Below are positions 6,936-9,184 of a stretch of 9,184 nt of DNA, piece after piece. This DNA is from Desulfacyla sp964522045 (lineage in GTDB: Bacteria > Desulfobacterota > DSM-4660 > Desulfatiglandales > Desulfatiglandaceae), in NCBI GenBank assembly GCA_964522045.1, contig CAZFSF010000107.1, positions 1-9,184 on the forward strand, read 5' to 3'. A model generated the notes under the pieces. The model made no database searches, had not been told where the DNA came from, and saw only the letters and a program-made list of their open reading frames with translations. The stretch's first letter is position 1; every line of letters starts with the position of its first letter. Made by a program: the position numbers and the translations under genes.

Positions 6936-7892
6936 ATGAACAAGCTATCCGTATCGCTCAAAGAGGTGGATCGTGTTGAGATCCTGACCGTGATCGACAA
7001 CTACGTGGATGTACTGCTCACCAATACCGAGGTGATCACCCGCCCTCCCTTAGCAAAAACCGGGACGATCCCGGTGGATACCCTCCTTGCAGAGCATGGG
7101 CTTTCTCTGCTGGTGACTGTCTATGAAGGAGAAGAGAAGCATACCATGCTGTTCGATACGGGATACACCAAGATAGGGGTGCCGCATAATTTGGACCAGT
7201 TGCAGGTAGATCTCACTCGGGTGGAGGCCATCGCATTGAGCCATGGCCATATGGATCATACCGGTTCCCTGTATCCTGTTCTCGACAGGATCCCGAACAA
7301 GATTCCCCTTGTCCTTCATCCGGGGGCCTTTGACGCCCCCCGTTTTTTCGGTCTGGCCGACGGCCGAAGACTCCTCTTTCCCCAGACCTTGGTGAAGGAG
7401 AACCTGGAAAAACGGAACATCGACCTTGTGGAAAGCAAAACACCCACACCCCTTGCCGGTGAGAGAATCCTGGTAACCGGAGAGGTGGAACGGGTCACAT
7501 CCTTTGAAAAAGGGCTTCCCAATGCCGTCCTGGAACGGGATGGAAAGATTGAAGAGGATCCCATTTTAGACGATCAGGCCCTGGTGATACACCTGAAGGG
7601 GAAGGGGTTGGTGGTCATTGCCGGTTGCAGTCACGCAGGCATCATCAACACGGTTTTTTATGCCCAAAAGATGACCGGCATCGAAAAGGTCCACGCGGTT
7701 ATCGGGGGGTTTCACCTCTCCGGGCCTTATTTTGAAAAGATCATTGAACAGACCCTTGGCGAACTGAAAAAGATCCGGCCGCAGTTTCTCTCTCCCATGC
7801 ACTGCACTGGCTGGAAGGCCATACAGAAGATGTCTCAGGAATTCCCGGACGAGTTTATCCTCAACAGCGTAGGATCGATGATCACATTGTAG
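6936..7892 (+). CDS. metallo-beta-lactamase-fold hydrolase, COG1237 (dihydropterin-synthase-like), 318 aa
   Basis: This is a metal-dependent hydrolase of the beta-lactamase fold. LSHGHMDHTG gives the HxHxDH metal site (H103, H105, D107, H108), after the FDTGYT strand (73-78). Further metal-site and family motifs are AGCSHAGIINT (H233), GGFHL (H260) and MHCTG (H289). This arrangement is typical of COG1237, whose archaeal members were linked to a step of methanopterin synthesis and whose bacterial members are often annotated as 7,8-dihydropterin-6-yl-methyl-4-(beta-D-ribofuranosyl)aminobenzene 5'-phosphate synthase. The bacterial substrate is generally unproven, so I do not assign one. GGGGG lies 8 nt before the ATG. 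The 33-nt gap from coaE suggests the same transcript. It has no signal peptide; the first 40 or so residues form a strand-rich start typical of the family. A role tied to the pterin cofactor of the divergent operon is possible but only inferred. Confidence 0.88.
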   Translation: MNKLSVSLKEVDRVEILTVIDNYVDVLLTNTEVITRPPLAKTGTIPVDTLLAEHGLSLLVTVYEGEEKHTMLFDTGYTKIGVPHNLDQLQVDLTRVEAIALSHGHMDHTGSLYPVLDRIPNKIPLVLHPGAFDAPRFFGLADGRRLLFPQTLVKENLEKRNIDLVESKTPTPLAGERILVTGEVERVTSFEKGLPNAVLERDGKIEEDPILDDQALVIHLKGKGLVVIAGCSHAGIINTVFYAQKMTGIEKVHAVIGGFHLSGPYFEKIIEQTLGELKKIRPQFLSPMHCTGWKAIQKMSQEFPDEFILNSVGSMITL

Positions 7893-7904
7893 GGTGTCGA
7901 AAGA

Positions 7905-7921
7905 GGGGCAAACAATGCCTT
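7905..7921. terminator. weak hairpin between convergent genes
   Basis: GGGGCA (7905-7910) can pair with TGCCTT (7916-7921), two of the six pairs being G-U, around the loop AACAA. It lies in the 32-nt gap between two converging stop codons. No clear T-run follows on the plus strand; the minus strand continues into only a modest CCTCTTTCG. A terminator role is weakly supported. Confidence 0.2.
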
Positions 7922-7924
7922 GGC

Positions 7925-9184
7925 TCAGTCCCGGAGATTGCCATTTTTAACCGGCTTAATCGTGCAGAATGACCAGCGGCTACCGATGCCTCCCACCATT
8001 GAAACCCATCCCGTAAACCTGCCCCGTCGCACCCCTTCGGCCAGTTTTGGGCTGTAAAGAGGGAGCCAGGGGAGATCGTGCATTATGATATCCTGCATCT
8101 CCCATATGAGATTTTTCCGCTCTTTTAGGTCCATGGCACCGGCACTGGCATCGGCAATACGATCAAAACGGGGGTTACTGTACCCGCTGGTATTCCTGCC
8201 TTTGGGTTTATTATTTCTCGATATGAAAAAATTTCTCAAATAGTCAGGATCTAATGAGAGGTTGCCGTAGCCCAATACAAAGAGATCAAATTGACGGCGT
8301 GTCTTGACCTGTTGAATCAGGGATCCCAGAGGCATGGGTTTGGATGTGGCAGGCATCCCTAACATCTTGACCCACGTCTGAATCATGACCCCCACCATGG
8401 CCCTTTGCGGGTCATATTCCGCCGGAGGCGTGAGGATGGTAAATCCCTTCATGAGGCTGCCGTCGGGCATGCGGATGTTTTCCCCTTGAACCACCTTTCC
8501 TTCCAGGGTGACGGGCGAGCGTTCCCATGTGTACCCGCCTTGGCTGAGGACCACATAGGCCTTTCGAATCCGGTCCTCTCTTGAAAGCCCCTCACCATAT
8601 CTAAGGACACTTGGATTATACCAGAAGACATTGCTGGACGGGACGATGGAGTTTGCCCTCAAGGCATATCCTTGTATGATCTTCTTGGTAATAAAACGCT
8701 TATCCGTAGACAGGGCGACGGCCTTCCTGACGTGGATATCATCAAAAGGCTTCTGCCTGACATTAAATCCCACATAGTAAAGGGCGCTTTTCTCATTGGT
8801 GAAAATCCTGATGTTTTTGTTTTGCTCCAGGTCCTGAAGATAGGCCTGCTGAAGCCCCCACCAGAACATGTCAATGCTTCCCTTGAGGAGGGCCAGGACT
8901 GCGGCGGCGGTGGTCCCGAAAAACTTGTATGTGATGCCATCAATATAAGGCCCTAAGAGGTACCCCGAGATCTCTTTTCCCTGGCCAAAAAAATGCTCGT
9001 TCTTTTCAAGGAACAGGGAGTTCCCTCTATGCCATTTCTTCAGTACGAATGGTCCGTTGCTCACCGGGTCGGTTACCTTCTCTCTGAGCAACGCCAAAAG
9101 CGGATTTTTCAATTTTTTTACCTTGGCAACAATGGCCTCCCATCTCTTTTTCTGGACGATGGGCGTGGTGAGGGTCCTGGACAG
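7925..9184 (-). CDS. peptide-type ABC transporter substrate-binding protein (SBP_bac_5), N-terminus beyond window edge
   Basis: This is the C-terminal part (at least 419 residues) of an extracytoplasmic solute-binding protein of the DppA/OppA class, which captures peptides, nickel or related solutes for an ABC importer. The frame is open through the right edge: upstream of the TTG at 9112 it continues with TTPIVQKKRWEAIVAKVKK, so 9112 is not the true start. Family marks are NGPFVLKKWHRGNSLFLEKN, YYVGFNVRQKPFDDIHVRKAVALSTDK, and FDLFVLGYGNLSLDPDYLRNFF followed by a GYSNPRFDRIADASAG segment, then LPWLPLYSPKLAEGV close to the end. The signal peptide and any lipobox cysteine lie outside the window. 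It converges on the hydrolase gene and belongs to a different transcription unit; permease genes would be expected next to it but none is in view. The ligand cannot be told from this part. Confidence 0.9.
   Translation of the reverse strand: MSRTLTTPIVQKKRWEAIVAKVKKLKNPLLALLREKVTDPVSNGPFVLKKWHRGNSLFLEKNEHFFGQGKEISGYLLGPYIDGITYKFFGTTAAAVLALLKGSIDMFWWGLQQAYLQDLEQNKNIRIFTNEKSALYYVGFNVRQKPFDDIHVRKAVALSTDKRFITKKIIQGYALRANSIVPSSNVFWYNPSVLRYGEGLSREDRIRKAYVVLSQGGYTWERSPVTLEGKVVQGENIRMPDGSLMKGFTILTPPAEYDPQRAMVGVMIQTWVKMLGMPATSKPMPLGSLIQQVKTRRQFDLFVLGYGNLSLDPDYLRNFFISRNNKPKGRNTSGYSNPRFDRIADASAGAMDLKERKNLIWEMQDIIMHDLPWLPLYSPKLAEGVRRGRFTGWVSMVGGIGSRWSFCTIKPVKNGNLRD

Noticed and set aside
9110..9112. TTG as the start of the substrate-binding protein
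   Set aside because: The same frame continues upstream to the right edge with family-like sequence, so the gene is cut by the window rather than starting here.
1..9184. tRNA, rRNA, CRISPR arrays, insertion sequences
   Set aside because: I saw no regularly spaced repeats, no transposase-like product and no tRNA-like T-loop/acceptor arrangement in the few short intergenic gaps.

Overview
The window looks like bacterial chromosomal DNA from a strict anaerobe, most likely a sulfate-reducing or syntrophic member of the former Deltaproteobacteria (Desulfobacterota). This placement is inferred from gene content: a cytoplasmic molybdopterin oxidoreductase, two heterodisulfide-reductase-D-like iron-sulfur proteins with CCG (cysteine-rich) domains, and two FAD-linked oxidases. 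No 16S rRNA or other phylogenetic marker is present. Coding density is high and the genes sit in tight operons.

Left block (1-4662, all minus strand). This is a four-gene operon read right to left. It contains a CCG/4Fe-4S protein (4662-3649), an FAD-binding oxidoreductase (3630-2248), a second CCG/4Fe-4S protein (2245-1091) and a molybdopterin oxidoreductase (1082 to beyond the left edge). Gaps between genes are only 18, 2 and 8 nt. None of the visible N-termini carries a Tat or Sec signal. The set therefore looks like a soluble cytoplasmic redox complex or relay: molybdopterin enzyme, FAD enzyme and two Fe-S electron carriers. Its substrate cannot be read from the sequence.

Centre (4663-4858). 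This 196-nt divergent intergenic region has two perfect TTGACA -35 boxes placed back to back on opposite strands, inside an inverted repeat. It probably drives both operons.

Right block (4859-7892, plus strand). It holds a paralogue of the FAD oxidoreductase (4859-6229), dephospho-CoA kinase coaE (6231-6902) and a metallo-beta-lactamase-fold hydrolase of the dihydropterin/COG1237 type (6936-7892). Convergent to these (7925 to beyond the right edge, minus strand) is the C-terminal part of a peptide-type ABC transporter substrate-binding protein.

The most interesting part is the unassigned oxidoreductase cluster. The molybdopterin enzyme has an Asp in its N-terminal Fe-S motif. It keeps a formate-dehydrogenase-like Cys-His at the metal site but lacks the formate dehydrogenase Arg motif. 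The FAD enzymes lack the metal-binding motif of glycolate/lactate dehydrogenases. One CCG protein has a degenerate first CCG domain. The system is therefore neither a plain formate dehydrogenase nor a plain glycolate or lactate oxidase. All assignments were made by reading the sequence and recalling family motifs; no database search was possible.
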